From Eudorina sp. 2006-703-Eu-15 (lineage: Eukaryota > Chlorophyta > Chlorophyceae > Chlamydomonadales > Volvocaceae), in assembly GCA_003117195.1 (NCBI GenBank), contig BDSI01000038.1, forward strand, positions 186,001 to 250,000: 64,000 nucleotides of DNA. Reading direction: 5' to 3'. The notes below the pieces were generated by a model. The model saw nothing but the letters and a program-made list of their open reading frames with translations, made no database searches and was not told the origin of the DNA. The translations under genes were made by a program, and so were the position numbers. Positions 10,702-22,433 of this stretch are shown here, one piece after another. The number at the start of each line of letters is the position of its first letter. Within the stretch, counting starts at the first letter, position 1.

Positions 10702-12164
10702 ATGAATAGGCTGGGCTCGCTGTCGGGCCTGCTTGCGAGGGCAGCTCGCAGCTGCAGCCGGCGGTCGGCATCAGTTGCATTTGGCTTGCCTGCGGAGGTG
10801 CGGCGGTTCTCGGGACTAAGTGCCGGGACTAGGGCAGCGCTGCTTGGCTTATCTGCAGGCTGCAAAGTGCTAGGATATGTAATACTGATATCAAACACAC
10901 TATCAAAGGCGATTGTGCTAAAATGGATGATTGAGAAGCGGACTTGTACATTCCGTGTTGATGCCACTGGACGAGGACAACCATAGCCATCCGCGGCGCA
11001 TCGTTACGGTTATTTCTCCTATTACCGCAGTTTGCGGCGGCTGCCATCGTGGGACAGGATGTTGTTGTCCAGGCGCGCAGCCTTCACACCAGCTTGACGA
11101 CTTGCCAAGGCGCGCCAGCGGAGGCCAAGTCCAGCGCGCTGTAGGTCTGCTTGAAGAGTTTTGGTTAATGGCGTAAGGGCGTTCTGTCACCTCGTGCCTT
11201 TGGCGCACCCGTGCGCGTTGAATCACTGTCAGAATCTGTGCCCGAAATCTGCTCTATCAGGTCCGCGGAGCCTCCCAGGAAGTACCGGCCTCTGGGCGAT
11301 AAGGAGCTGTGGCACGAAGCCTGGTAAGCGAAGATACTGACCATTCCGTAAAGCTTTACGCGACCTTGTTTCAAGCTGCTTGACAAAACATCTGAGCAGG
11401 ATGTGCCCTGCGTGTTTCTAGTTGTTATTCATGTGCAAAATACCCGTTGCCTGGGCGAATGCCGTTGCGAGCGCATGCGGTTTCGTCGGATGCAAACCCG
11501 GGACTGCTATGCGCGCACGCGCTGCAAATGCTGCCGGCATGATTTCATAGCTGTGGAGCGAAGGCCAGATGCGGGTCAGCGAACCGTGCCATCAGACGAC
11601 CTGGCTCCTGAGGTCGGGCCCCGGCCCGGCGTATGCCCCCTTGGCAAAAGGTGGTTTGCGTATAACATGTTACGGCTGGGCTGTGGCAGTATCCTAGCAA
11701 TGCAGCTGGCAGAGCGCCGGCCGCGTGCAGGGAGTTGTACTGATCACATGGCTTTGGGGGCAATGGCGTGCTCTCGAGGGGATACACGGTCCATGTCCAT
11801 GTTGGTGGTTGGACGACTTCCGCACTGCCCATATGCAATCATCCATCCATTGTGACGACTCATACCGCGTTTCCCTGGCGTTGGCCATTGAAATGTGACC
11901 GCCAGGATGTACGAGGACAAGTTTGGCACGGAGGAGGACCCGATCGTCGTGCCGTCACTAGAGCCTGAGCGCATCATCGGGGTTACGGATCCGGAGGACG
12001 AAACCCTCGTCGTCTGGGGAATCCTGAAGGAGGGTGAGCCGCCGCGTCAGTTTGTGGAGAACGGCGAGTTCTATGTTCTTAAACTGGTGGAGTATGTGAA
12101 GAAGGTCGGGGATGTCGTGGAGGAGATTGAGGGCGCTGCCGAGAAGGCCAAGCTTGCCAAGTAA
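10702..12164 (+). CDS. COX5b: Cytochrome c oxidase subunit Vb (COX5b/COX4-type), mitochondrial
   Basis: Exons 10702-10797, 11031-11140 and 11906-12164, giving 154 residues. Intron phases 0 and 2 fit. The first exon (MNRLGSLSGLLARAARSCSR...) and second exon (ending ...LHTSLTTCQGAPAEAKSSA) form a mitochondrial presequence rich in Arg, Ser and Ala. Exon 3 carries the family core: FGTEEDPIVVPS, then ERIIGVTDPED, LVVWGILKEGEPPRQ and NGEFYVLK. This is the nuclear-encoded subunit on the matrix face of complex IV. The zinc-binding cysteines of the animal and yeast proteins are absent: where those have CPxC this protein has RQFVENG, and the mature part has no cysteine. A charged helical tail (VKKVGDVVEEIEGAAEKAK) follows. 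Intron 2 is long (765 bases). Confidence 0.87.
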
Positions 12165-13396
12165 AGCGGGCGCACGCGGGCACGCGGGGTCTTTCTTGCG
12201 GTGAAGTCCACCGCAAAGGTTTGAGGAGCGGCATGCGCGGTGCGTTACATGAGATGGCAGACATTTGCAGAGCGCCTGCTCACCTCTTAGGTGCCTGCCG
12301 ACCCTCACGCAAGCAAGCAGCGAGAAGCAAGGAGAGGGGCGTGTCCGAGTAGCAAGAGCATTGGGACGAGCGTCTCCTCGCGAACAGACCTTGCTTGGAA
12401 GGTTAAAACACGTTGCGAGGATACCCTTCACTCTGCTTTTGCCGCGACGCCTTGTGCATGTTTGACGCGCGCCCATGGCGAGGATCTCGCTTGCGCACGG
12501 CTTATATTTTAAATAGTTGTAGTCACTGTAGGTATTTGTCGATCTTTTCCATGAGGAAGGGCGGCGGGCTGTGGATGACGGGCTAGATGGTGTTAGGATG
12601 GCACTGTGGGCGTCGTGATGTTTCACGGCCAGCCCGTACGGCCAATCTGGGCATCTTTAAGGACGCGGCGGTTGGGGCGTGGGCGTACGTGTGGGAATGT
12701 GGACACGACATTGGTGTGTCCGGCAAAGGTTTGCTGAGGTACAGGAGGCCGTGTGTTGCGACGCGTAATTACGGTGTGTGTGACACGCTTGCGAGAGGAA
12801 GTTATGTCTCCTCCAATAGCGCTTGTTGATAGTGTAGACGTGCACATGTCGCACAACGAGAAGATGACGGCTTAATGTTCTATGGGATTTGTATGATTCA
12901 TGGTTTCCCGTGCAAATCACATCGCGGATCATATCGCGTAATGTGCCTGGCCCGTTGGCCGTTACACGGTCTCGCCGTGCTTTTCAACGTCGATCCCTCA
13001 GGATCAAAATGTGATCATCTACGATATACAGATTGTCGGTTCGTACTACACATCCCGTTAACCCTGAGCCCGGAACACGTTGCAGTTCAGCTCTGGCACG
13101 ACGTATATAATTATATGTACTTTATCGAATAGCGTTGCAGCGACATGCCCATTGAAATACATGGAACTGAGTCCTCCCGGCAGTGGTCCAAGCTGCCCTC
13201 TAAACCGTACCGAGGTAGAAAGGCGAATTGGTTTATTGTATATGATCAAGATGTTGAATATATATTTCGCATTCTAATGATAGCGAACGCCGCCAACACA
13301 ACCGAGGCAATGTGCAGTCAATATCGAACTGTGTCTTGACCCTGGTGAACGTAAAGAGTCGCTTAGGAAGATAGCCCATATTCGGTGTATCTTCCG
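12165..13396. other. Intergenic region
   Basis: COX5b 3' UTR followed by the NEK promoter side. The stretch from about 12800 to 13390 is noticeably AT-richer than its surroundings. No gene or RNA is recognised. Confidence 0.55.
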
Positions 13397-16300
13397 ATGC
13401 AAAATTACACGGTAATAAAGAAACTAGGAACTGGCACGTATGGTTCGGCATACATCGTAAGTCTTAGGGCCAACTCAGCTCAGCAATACGTGCTTAAGAA
13501 AGTCAAGGTAGATGGCTCTGACTCTTCAGCCGATAGCGAGGTCAAGGTCTTGCGGAGCCTCTCGCACCCGCTGGTCCTCAGGCAAGTGTGAATTGCCAAT
13601 GCGGCATGATGCTAATACCTGTATAATGGTGTCGCAAAAGAGCGACATCAATTGCGAGAGGGTGGCTGAACTTTGGGGATACAAAACGGCGCGCTGCCCG
13701 CTTGCAGTTACGTGGACCACTTTATTTACAAGGGCCACCTGTGTATTGTCACGGAGTATTGCGATGCTGGAGACCTGTACCAGTTGCTGCGTGCGCGAAA
13801 GACGGCCCTGCCGGAGGCGCACATCCTGGACCTGTTTGCCCAGGTCCTACTGGCGATACAGCATGTGCACTCCAAAAATATCTTACATCGTGACCTTAAA
13901 ACACAAAACATATTCTTGACGTCGGGGGGCAGCATCCGCCTGGGCGACTTCGGCATCAGCCGTCCCCTCAACGGCACCATGGACCTGGCCTCCACGATCA
14001 TAGGCACGCCTTACTACATGTCACCAGGTGCGGCATGGAGGGGGGCGTGGAGGAGGGTACAGCGGGGCAGGGCCATGGGATGGCGGCAACTGAGAATCAC
14101 GGCTTGCTGACAGCACTCCTCCATTCCCTGTGCGCGCAACCGTGGATCCCTGCGTTGCCGTGCTGCGGCGCAGAGGTCATGTCGTCGATGCCGTACGACT
14201 TCAAGTCCGACATGTGGTCGCTCGGATGCGTTCTGTATGAGATGATGAGCCTCAAGCACGCTTTCGACGCCACCGATATGTCCAGCCTCGTGATGAAGAT
14301 CCTTCGAGGAGAGCACCTACCCATACCGCAGGCAAGGCGGCCGGAGGCTTCAGGCCCCGCAATGCACGTCACGGGCAGCGTAGCAGCGGCCATCTAAGGG
14401 AAAAACTGCCCAGGCTCCGCATTCTCGAAGTGTATGGTCCCCTGTGATGTTCTTCGGTTCGGTTCGGTTCTGGGAGCTTACTTGCGGCTCGACTGAAGGC
14501 CCTCTTGGCTTTGCTATGCCATGTCGCTGCAAGCTGCAAGGCGTTCAAAGAGTAACCCAGCAGCCCCGCCCGTTGTCGTCCCATTCTGACCGCCACCAGA
14601 GTTTCAGCCAAGAGCTGAAAGATCTTGTACGGCAGCTGCTGAGCAAGAACCCCAGGGTTCGGCCTTCTCCCGAAGTGATCCTGAAGATGCCCTTCATGAA
14701 GGTGCGTTTTGCTGCGTTGGCGTTCCTCAGCCCGCCGGGCAGCTCCCTTGAGCAGCCCCTCACGGCGTTGATGGCGGATAACTACTAAGGGGTTTGCGGT
14801 CCGTGGCGGTGCGCTAACACACAGCTTGCGTGCGGGCCGGGGCCTCGCCCGTCGGGGCCTCTTTCGGCTGTCTTGATCGACATCAGACCCGTCTGCCCTG
14901 CCGTCCTACACACCCGCCACTACGCAACCAGGAATACGTGGCCCGTGCGCGGGAGACTGTTATCCAGCTGGAGCAGCAGCGGGCGGCAACAGGCCGCGCG
15001 GCGGCGCGCGGAGCGCGCGGCACGGAGTCGGGGCAGCTCCAGCCGGGGTGCGTGGGTGGGTGGCGGGGAGGGGTTAGAAAAAAACAGCCCAGGGGAGGGG
15101 TTGAGGCCTAAGCCGCGGCCGGAGCCGCGACCGCCAACCTGGGGCCGAATATATAAAAACATATACAAAATATCTTAAACATTTTAAAACATACAAAAAA
15201 TATATATAACATGTAAATTCTTGTAATTAAAGTATTAACGGGTCCCACGGGTCCCACGCTGCAGACCATCATGATGGGGGGCCCTGACCTTCATGGCTTG
15301 TACATAGGCGCGGGTATTTTTGCACAGGGAAGGAGTCGCGCGGAATGTTGCCTCAAGCGGGATCTGGTCCGATCAGCGCCGCGAGCCCTGTGAAACTCCC
15401 GCCGGCGGTCGTTAGCGATGCGACACGGTCGGGCTGCCGGGCAGAAGCGGCGTGTGGAACGTGCTCGCGACGCTGGTTGCGCTTTGCGGCCCACGGCCTG
15501 AGCAGTTGCTTCTCAATTAGGCGGGGCCAATCCTCGGCGCTCGGAGGGGCATTTCCAAGGGTAGTGAGAAAACAAATTCCTAGCCAAACTTAACGCAGCT
15601 GCTCGCCTGGCACATGGGGGCGTGTGTGTCTTGGAAAAAGCCATGCGGTGTGCCTGTGTGTTGGGGAAACCCTGAGCCGCGAGGGTAAGCTCGGCCTGGC
15701 AAGCCAGACGTTGTAGAGCAAAAGCCGAATCAGTTACCAGAAGCGACGGCCTGCATTGGAAGTGAAAGCCCACCCCACTGTTGCAGCACATCCTCCCGGC
15801 GCCATGCTGAGTTGGACGCCCCCTTGTCTTGGCGCCGTGCTGTCCGTGTGCCCCCGGGGATTCTGTGGTGTGATGTGATGTCCCGTCAGGGCCCCATCCT
15901 TCCACCGCCACAGCTACAGCACCGGCGCGGGCGCGGACGCCGCGCCGGCCCCCAGCGGTGGGGGCATGTCCCCCAGCCAGCTGGACCGGGCCCTGGAGGC
16001 CGCCAATGACCGGCTGCGGCGAATACAGCTGGAGCGGGAAGCGCTCATGAAGCAGGTGGGTGCGTTTACGCGCCCCTGAACGCGTGCCGGCGGGTCACGG
16101 GCTGCCAGTCCGCGTCGCCGGGAGCATGGGTCGGGTCAGTCACAACAGGGTGTGCGGAGCACTGACGGAAGGATGATCAGGAATGGTTGTCGAGGGTCTC
16201 ATATCCCGGGAGGTCAGAGGGGTATAGGAAAATGGTAGACAAATTCAAACTGCGTGTGAACATGCGAGCGGTGCTCCACGACAGGGCCGCGCACTGACCC

Positions 16301-19300
16301 GACTGCGGGTGTGCTACCGGTCTTCTGGTCGTTCTGTCCGCGCCAGGCTCACGGCGCCGCCGCCCAGGGCAGCCCGGGCGCGGCGGCTGCCGCCAACGGC
16401 AGCGGCAATAACCGGCGCTTATCCGCGTCGCCGCACCAAGGGCAGGCGCCGCTGCTGGCGGGGCAGGTTTCGGAGCCCAACCTTGGCAGGGGGGCCGCCG
16501 CGGCTGCGGCTGGCGCTGGCAGCGGCATGAGTCCCGGCGGCGGCGGGGCGGGGCTGGCCGGTAAATCTTGGCGAGTCAAGGAGGAGGCGCTACAGCGGTT
16601 ACAGGTGAGCATGCGCGGCCGCGCCGGGGTGTCCTGATGAGCAAACCCTATTAAATCCTATTATTGCCCGCCTGGTCCCTAGCCCCCTCCCAAGCCCCCT
16701 GACCCAGCCCCAGCCATGAGCCAAACCCAGGATGGTCTACTCCGGTGTGTTAGTTTCGCGTTCGACCGACTTTGTCTTGTTTTGTTGCCGGTGGCATTGC
16801 AGGCGCGGAACAGCCAGCGCGACCTGCCTATGCAGCTGTCGGGGCCCCTGCAGCAGGCGGGGGTTACCGGTGGGCAGTACCAGCACTCGCCCTTCCTGTC
16901 TCACCTGGCTGGCGATGTTGACTCGGCGCTGGAGCGGCACCGTGAGCAGCGGCAGCTGCGCAGCTCCCGGCCGCAGTCACCCGAGGTCCCGGGCGTGGGT
17001 GGCCCAAGCGCCAGTGGCTTTGGCGGCGCGTCTCCTCCTGGGGGCGCAGCAGCGGCCGCGGCGGCCATGGATCCCAAGGTGGGTTGGGGAACGGGGTCCA
17101 GAGGGCTGCGCCTGGCACCTGACTGGCATCTGGGTCGGGTCTCCGCACCACAATCTGGGGGCTGGCAAAGCTGTAGGGGCGCTGCGGCAGCGGGCCAAAG
17201 TACGGGCTGGCCACTAGGTTACACCGGCGCGGCCGGTATCCCGGCCATTCTCGGTTAGCAGCGCGTTCTGTTGGCAGGATCTTTCTCGCGTCGTTCCGGG
17301 TCGGGATCGAACGGGTGTCAAAAGGAAGCCCGGGTAGCGGCCGCCGGTTCGCGCATGCTCATGTTGTCGCCACCGACCCCCGCCTTCGGCCGGACTGCAG
17401 ACTCGCATGAAGGCGCGCAAGGAGGAGGAGGCGCGGCGGCGCGAGGCGGAGCTGCTGCACGCGCGCAAGGCGTACTTTGAGGAGCGCAAGCAGGCGGCGG
17501 CGCGGATGCAGCAGCTGTACACGCCCTCGCCCGGAAACCAGGTGGCCACCAACACCGCCAGGTGTGTGGCCCGCACCCGCCCCGGCGGCCCCGTGGGCTC
17601 TCTGCATACGGGGCTTCCTGCTGGGGCCTTGCGGGAGCCGAAGACTTGCTCTTCCTTGCAGGAGGAAAGGGTGGGGGAGCCGAGCGTAGGACCCTGATGC
17701 AGTCCCCCTTTCTTGTGGGGTCAGAGACATCCTTAGTTCCTTACGGACATTTACCGCCGTACGCGTGTGAACTGTACGGCACTCCGCCCCGCGCCGCCCG
17801 CCCCGCAGACGAACCACGGAAAACACGTCGGCCTCCGCGCACAGCCCGTCTGTGAGCGGAGACTACCATTCGATGCAGCAGCAACAACAACCACAGCAAC
17901 TCCAGCAGCAGCAGCAGTCCCACGCGCATTACTCCTCCCCTCACCACCTGCACGGCATCAGCGCGATCAGTCATGGCGGCGGCCTCGAGGGTGGCGCGCT
18001 CATGCGCGAGCCCAGCGGTGACGTCAGCGGCCTGTCCGGCGCGCAGCAGCCATCGTACTACGGCGGCGTTGGCAGCGGCGGGATACCGATGGCGAAGCTG
18101 CCCGTGTGTCAGGGCATCAGCGACAGCGACGACGACCTGGAGTTTCCGGTGCGTACATGACCGGTTACGGGTTTGGCGCTGCACCGTAGCGCGGGCCCTG
18201 GGCCGCGTCCAGGGCTGCAGCGGACCTGCATAAGGCCCCGTGCGATGACGCGGCGGCTCGGCGACCATGAATGGGGCAGCGGTAGGCGCCGCGAGGTGGT
18301 CCGCGGGCCCCTTCCCCGGCAGCAGTTGAGTCTGCGTCATTCTTGCCGCATGTCGTCCAGCCCAGGCCTGCCGCGGTGGCGTCTCCGATGCAATCCGCAA
18401 TCGATTCGCCAAACACGCAACGCGCCACGTGCATGACGTGCTGCCGAGTTGCTGGCGCGGCCAGCTCTGGCCTGGTGGCTGGTCCAGAGTCTCTTGTCTC
18501 TGCCTCCATTCCCTGACCTGCGGAGGCACCTGCCGCACCCCCCCCCCTTCACCCGTCGCGGTCCTTCCTTGCCCCCTTTTTCTTTTCCGAGCTGTAGCAG
18601 GAGGGCGCCGCCATGCAGGAATTCGAGGCGGAGCTGGTGAACCCGGGCGGCAGCGGCGTGTCCTCACCCACCGCATTGACCGGCGGCACAACCACGGTGG
18701 CGCCGCCGCAGCTGCAGCAGGCGTTGGACCGGGGCGACCTGGGGGACCGCATACTGGCCCTGCGGGAGGTGGGTGCGTCGTCGTCGCGGCAGCTTGACAG
18801 CGGGTGGAGGCCGCCAGTGCGCGTGCTGCGGTTTCGCCGTCTTGATTAAGACATGAGGTGCTCGTGTGCGGGTCTCGGTTTCGCACACAGAGCTTGGTTT
18901 GGGTCGGGCGGGTCTCCAGCACACAAGCACACAGCTGGAATGCGGTTGCGCTGTGTGACACAGCCGCGTCCAGGAGCTGATCACGCGCCAGCCACCGTAC
19001 AACATGTTGCCGTGCGGTCCGTGCCTCGCTCGATCTCCTAGGGTACCTGCAATCATCAAACGTGTCGGCTATGGCTCCCTGGACGCACGTGCCCTCTCTG
19101 GGGACGTGGGGAGGGGGATGCCGGTGTGGTGATGATTTTCAGCGCTTTCTCTGTCTTGTTTGACAATGACAATGGGCGGGGTGCCGGCGTCAATGACTGG
19201 TTGTGGGTCGGCCCTCAAAAACGCGCACCCGACTCGCGGCGACTGCTGCCCTGCCCTGCCCCGCGCTATCGCAGATCTGCGCGTACAACCTGGGCCAGCC

Positions 19301-19481
19301 CCTGTACGAGCTCATCTACGGCTACATCCGCAAGCGCATGACGCAGGGGATAAGCGACGACACGGCCTTCCGCCAGGAGCTGTTGCAGCGGCTGGGACCC
19401 GGGCGGATGCAGTACGTACACCTCATCGACCAGCTCATTTACTTTGAGGACATGCACGGGCTGCAGTCGGCGCTCATGTAG
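13397..19481 (+). CDS. NIMA-related serine/threonine kinase (NEK family)
   Basis: Twelve exons: 13397-13581, 13708-14027, 14174-14331, 14600-14701, 14932-15047, 15914-16055, 16347-16604, 16803-17078, 17401-17561, 17809-18148, 18601-18768, 19275-19481; they sum to 811 codons. The kinase domain fills residues 4-255: glycine loop GTGTYG, lysine at VLKK (K34), alpha-C glutamate in SEVKVL (E48), HRDLKTQN with catalytic D124, DFG at 142-144, then GTPYYMSPEV and WSLGCVLYEM. The HRDLKTQN-IF and SDMWSLG forms are typical of NEKs. The tail has coiled-coil stretches (LDRALEAANDRLRRIQLERE; ARKEEEARRREAELLHARKA), Gln-rich and Ser/Gly linkers. It ends in a folded ~110-residue region (LQQALDRGDLGDRILALRE ... 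QYVHLIDQLIYFED) resembling the C-terminus of NEK1. Volvocine NEKs control cilium length, severing and the cell cycle. Introns 1 and 3 are predicted to use GC donors. Confidence 0.95.
15165..15242. repeat. AT-rich island in NEK intron 5
   Basis: Within the 866-base intron 15048-15913, about 80 bases are almost pure A/T (runs such as ATATATAACATG and TTAAAACATAC). They are followed by a doubled GGGTCCCAC at about 15241-15257. The contrast with flanking GC-rich DNA suggests inserted sequence. Confidence 0.8.
16220..16254 (+). repeat. 35-nt hairpin-bearing element, copy 1 (NEK intron 6)
   Basis: Begins GGGTATAGGAAAATGG and ends CAAACTGCG. It matches the element at 25381-25415 at 33 of 35 positions. 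The central inverted repeat has two mismatched pairs here. Confidence 0.85.
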
Positions 19482-22433
19482 TGGTAGCGGGGGTGCAAGT
19501 GTGTGTACTGTGAAGTGTGGAGGCCACGGGCCCAGCTGCATAGTAACCCACGGGTGTGGCCAGGCGGCCAGGGAGGGCCCGCGGGCCCGGGCTCCGCGCA
19601 CCGGCTGCTGCTGCTGCGGCGGCGGCTGTTTGTTGCTTTGTTGGCGCTGCGTGCTGCTGTGGCGTGGATTCCCTGGGCTGTTGTTGTCAGAACCTCAGAA
19701 AGCGTGTGGAGGATTGATTTGGGTTGGGTTGGGATGCGGACAGCGGCGTGCGGCGGCGGCACTCGTGCGGGGATCGTCCGTCCGTCCCTGGATGGATGGA
19801 CGTATGCTTGACCGCCCGGTCTGTGTGGATGGGTCTTGCGGCGGCACGGAGAGTTTGCAATGCGCTCATTCAGTGGGTGCGGCATCGCGTGTTCTGTTTT
19901 CCTTGTTTGTGTTTGCCTCGTTTGTGTTTGTGCTGTGTCACTTTGGACAGCGTCGCTGCGGGCTACTTCCGTAGCAGTTGCGATGGGTGATGTCCAGCAG
20001 CTCTGCCTTTTTAAGGACGCGCGGGGGTGCGGGCGAGTCGACCTGCGGGCGTTTGGTGGCCCTGGACCTGTGACGTTTTGAGATGGTCATGACCTATAGA
20101 CATCACTTGGGCGGTACGGCATACTATGATATTATGCATTTGCGTGCTCCCCGTGTTGCTGGGCAGCCTCCCGGGGACGCGCCGTTGCTCGGGGCGCTGC
20201 GGTCGGCAGGGGGTGTGCGGCAGCCGACGGGGTATTTTTTCTGTTCGGGGCCCTGCCTCCATTTTCGGCGGCAGGTGCGAAACTCCCGGGACCCTGCTCC
20301 TGGCCTTCTTTTTCATGGTACCCCTGCCTTGGAGGAGGCTGGGTGCCTGCCTTTCAGCAATGACGCCATACACGGCGTACCCAGGCCCTCTCATCGAATA
20401 CAAGTGTGTGCTGTGTGGACCGTTGCGGTTGCAGCCTGGCTGCGTGCCGGGGCTGCGCGCCACAGCTAGGCGACGTGAATAAAAGAACCCAACTCCCTCA
20501 ATCGCGGGTGGCGGGTGTGGTGGCGCTCTCGCTTTGATCCCGATGTGCGTGTGGCTTTCTTTAATCGCCACGCGGCGTGCCCGCGCAGGCGCTGGCTCGA
20601 GCGTGGCTGAGTGCTGACGTGTGTCTGTCGGGCTTTTCGTACAGACCGATGCCGCACATCAACCCGTTTCTGGGCTCCGAAGGACGCAGGGGTGTGCGGC
20701 TGTGCGGCTGCGGCTGAGGCGCTGTGAAGTTAGGGCGCCCACCGCACCTGACTGCGGGGTGGAGCTCTAGATGGGTGTGACGGGTGGCCCGATCCGGATA
20801 GCGGCACCTGGGTGATGCTGATGATGATGCTCTGCCTTTGCCCGAGGGTGCATGTGCACAGGGCCACAGGCATGCCTGTCCTTGTACGCTTGTCCTGGGC
20901 GCACGGGTGGAGTCTGTGCGTCAGCGATTGAGGTGTCGGTACCTGTGGGGCGTGGTTTGCTGCGAGGTGACGGCCCTTGAACGAATGCTCGCCCTGCCAT
21001 CATACATATACAAAGACGGATGGGGTTCAGGTCGTCATACGGGTGTAGTGGCTGGCAGTCATCCTGGGGCCTGACGAAATGGGATTTGATTGCGTGTTTT
21101 ACACCAAGTACAGTACCGCTTTTGCGCTGACCTGCAGCTGACGTACGACGCCGTGAGCACGACGCAGGGGTGATTCTTGCCGACGCAGGGAGATAGGGCT
21201 GAGCGGTGGCGAGGTTTGCCTGAACGCACGTGGTGGTATGCCCGTGAGCGTCAGGTACTGAGATTTCGAATGCCTGCTAGTCTCCCCCAACCGTTTGGAA
21301 CAAGTACACAGAAAGCTCCGCTACGCCCCACGGATGCCGTCCACTTCGGGCATCTGCGACACAGCGTCATGTGCCTACCAATCCTTTCGTTATCCAGATT
21401 TAATTGCGAATAGGACGGCTTGGTTTGGTCTTCGGTTGTCTGCACGGGTTGTCTGGCCGACGACGGTCACTCTCCCGACGCCGTACATAATGTATGCCAG
21501 GGACCACCCAGCGATCCAGTGCAAATTATCACAGAAGATAGGTATGTCACGATTGTCCATTATCAACGAAACCAACTTTTGAAGGCACGCACTAATCGCA
21601 AGCAATTGTTCTCACCGCAAGACAACTTCACAGGGTTTAGTTATTTTATCTTGATTTTTGTCTGATATACGCTTGAAGTTGCTCCCACAATTTGATGACG
21701 CTTCTCGCATTGGTGTCCGAGTTTTGGTGCCAAGAAAGGGGGGGGCCAACTCAAACCCATTAGTGGCTGGATATCTACCTGAAAGAATCTGAATTTGCAA
21801 GTGGGGAGCTTTATCGGGATCTGAAAGCCCTGTCAGTGACCGCAGGTGCGTAACAGGGTAATGAAGATGACCCGCATTAAAAACCTTCATGTATGTATTA
21901 GCTGTTGTATTGTGAAGTTGGACAACTGCATTGGTCACTTGTTGGCGGGGGCCGCGGAGGGCTGACAAGCTCCCCGTGCTTTATCTTACCCTGGCAGAAA
22001 CCCCTCGAAAAAACACTTTGCATCCATAATGTTCGCCACGCCCAGATTACTGCACGAAAGGCGCCTGCATCCTTCCGCGTCCCGCGGGTCATGTTACCAC
22101 GGACTCCAGAACTAGTAGCAGTGTGCATAATGTGGTGCACACAGTCTGATTGGTATAGGTAGTAGATCCAGACATGTCACATTGTGCCTGACCCTCCTTT
22201 GCTTGCGCCGCTTGGGCTTCGACAGCCTGACTCCGCCCGCCACCCGGCTCTGTCCGCCCCATCATCACATCCGCGCAGGGCACCAGGCCGGCCTGAACAG
22301 CGGCCCTCCTGTCCCAATGCAGATCCCCGATCTCTGGATGGGCCGCATGGGCTCCCCGGGTCTGTTCTGTCGGCGGAGGTAGCCGGCCGGCCGCGCAATC
22401 CCACCCCCCAGGGAACACGCATCGCGCCGGTGA
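19482..22433. other. Intergenic region, about 2.9 kb
   Basis: Holds the NEK 3' UTR (no TGTAA seen nearby; an AATAAA occurs near 20477) and the promoter of the next gene. From about 21300 to 21950 the sequence is AT-richer. A 118-codon minus frame at 21612-21968 has no recognisable domain. I call no gene. Confidence 0.5.

Noticed and set aside
21612..21968. 118-codon minus frame in the intergenic region
   Set aside because: No recognisable motif, no splice partner and weak codon bias; may be remnant sequence.
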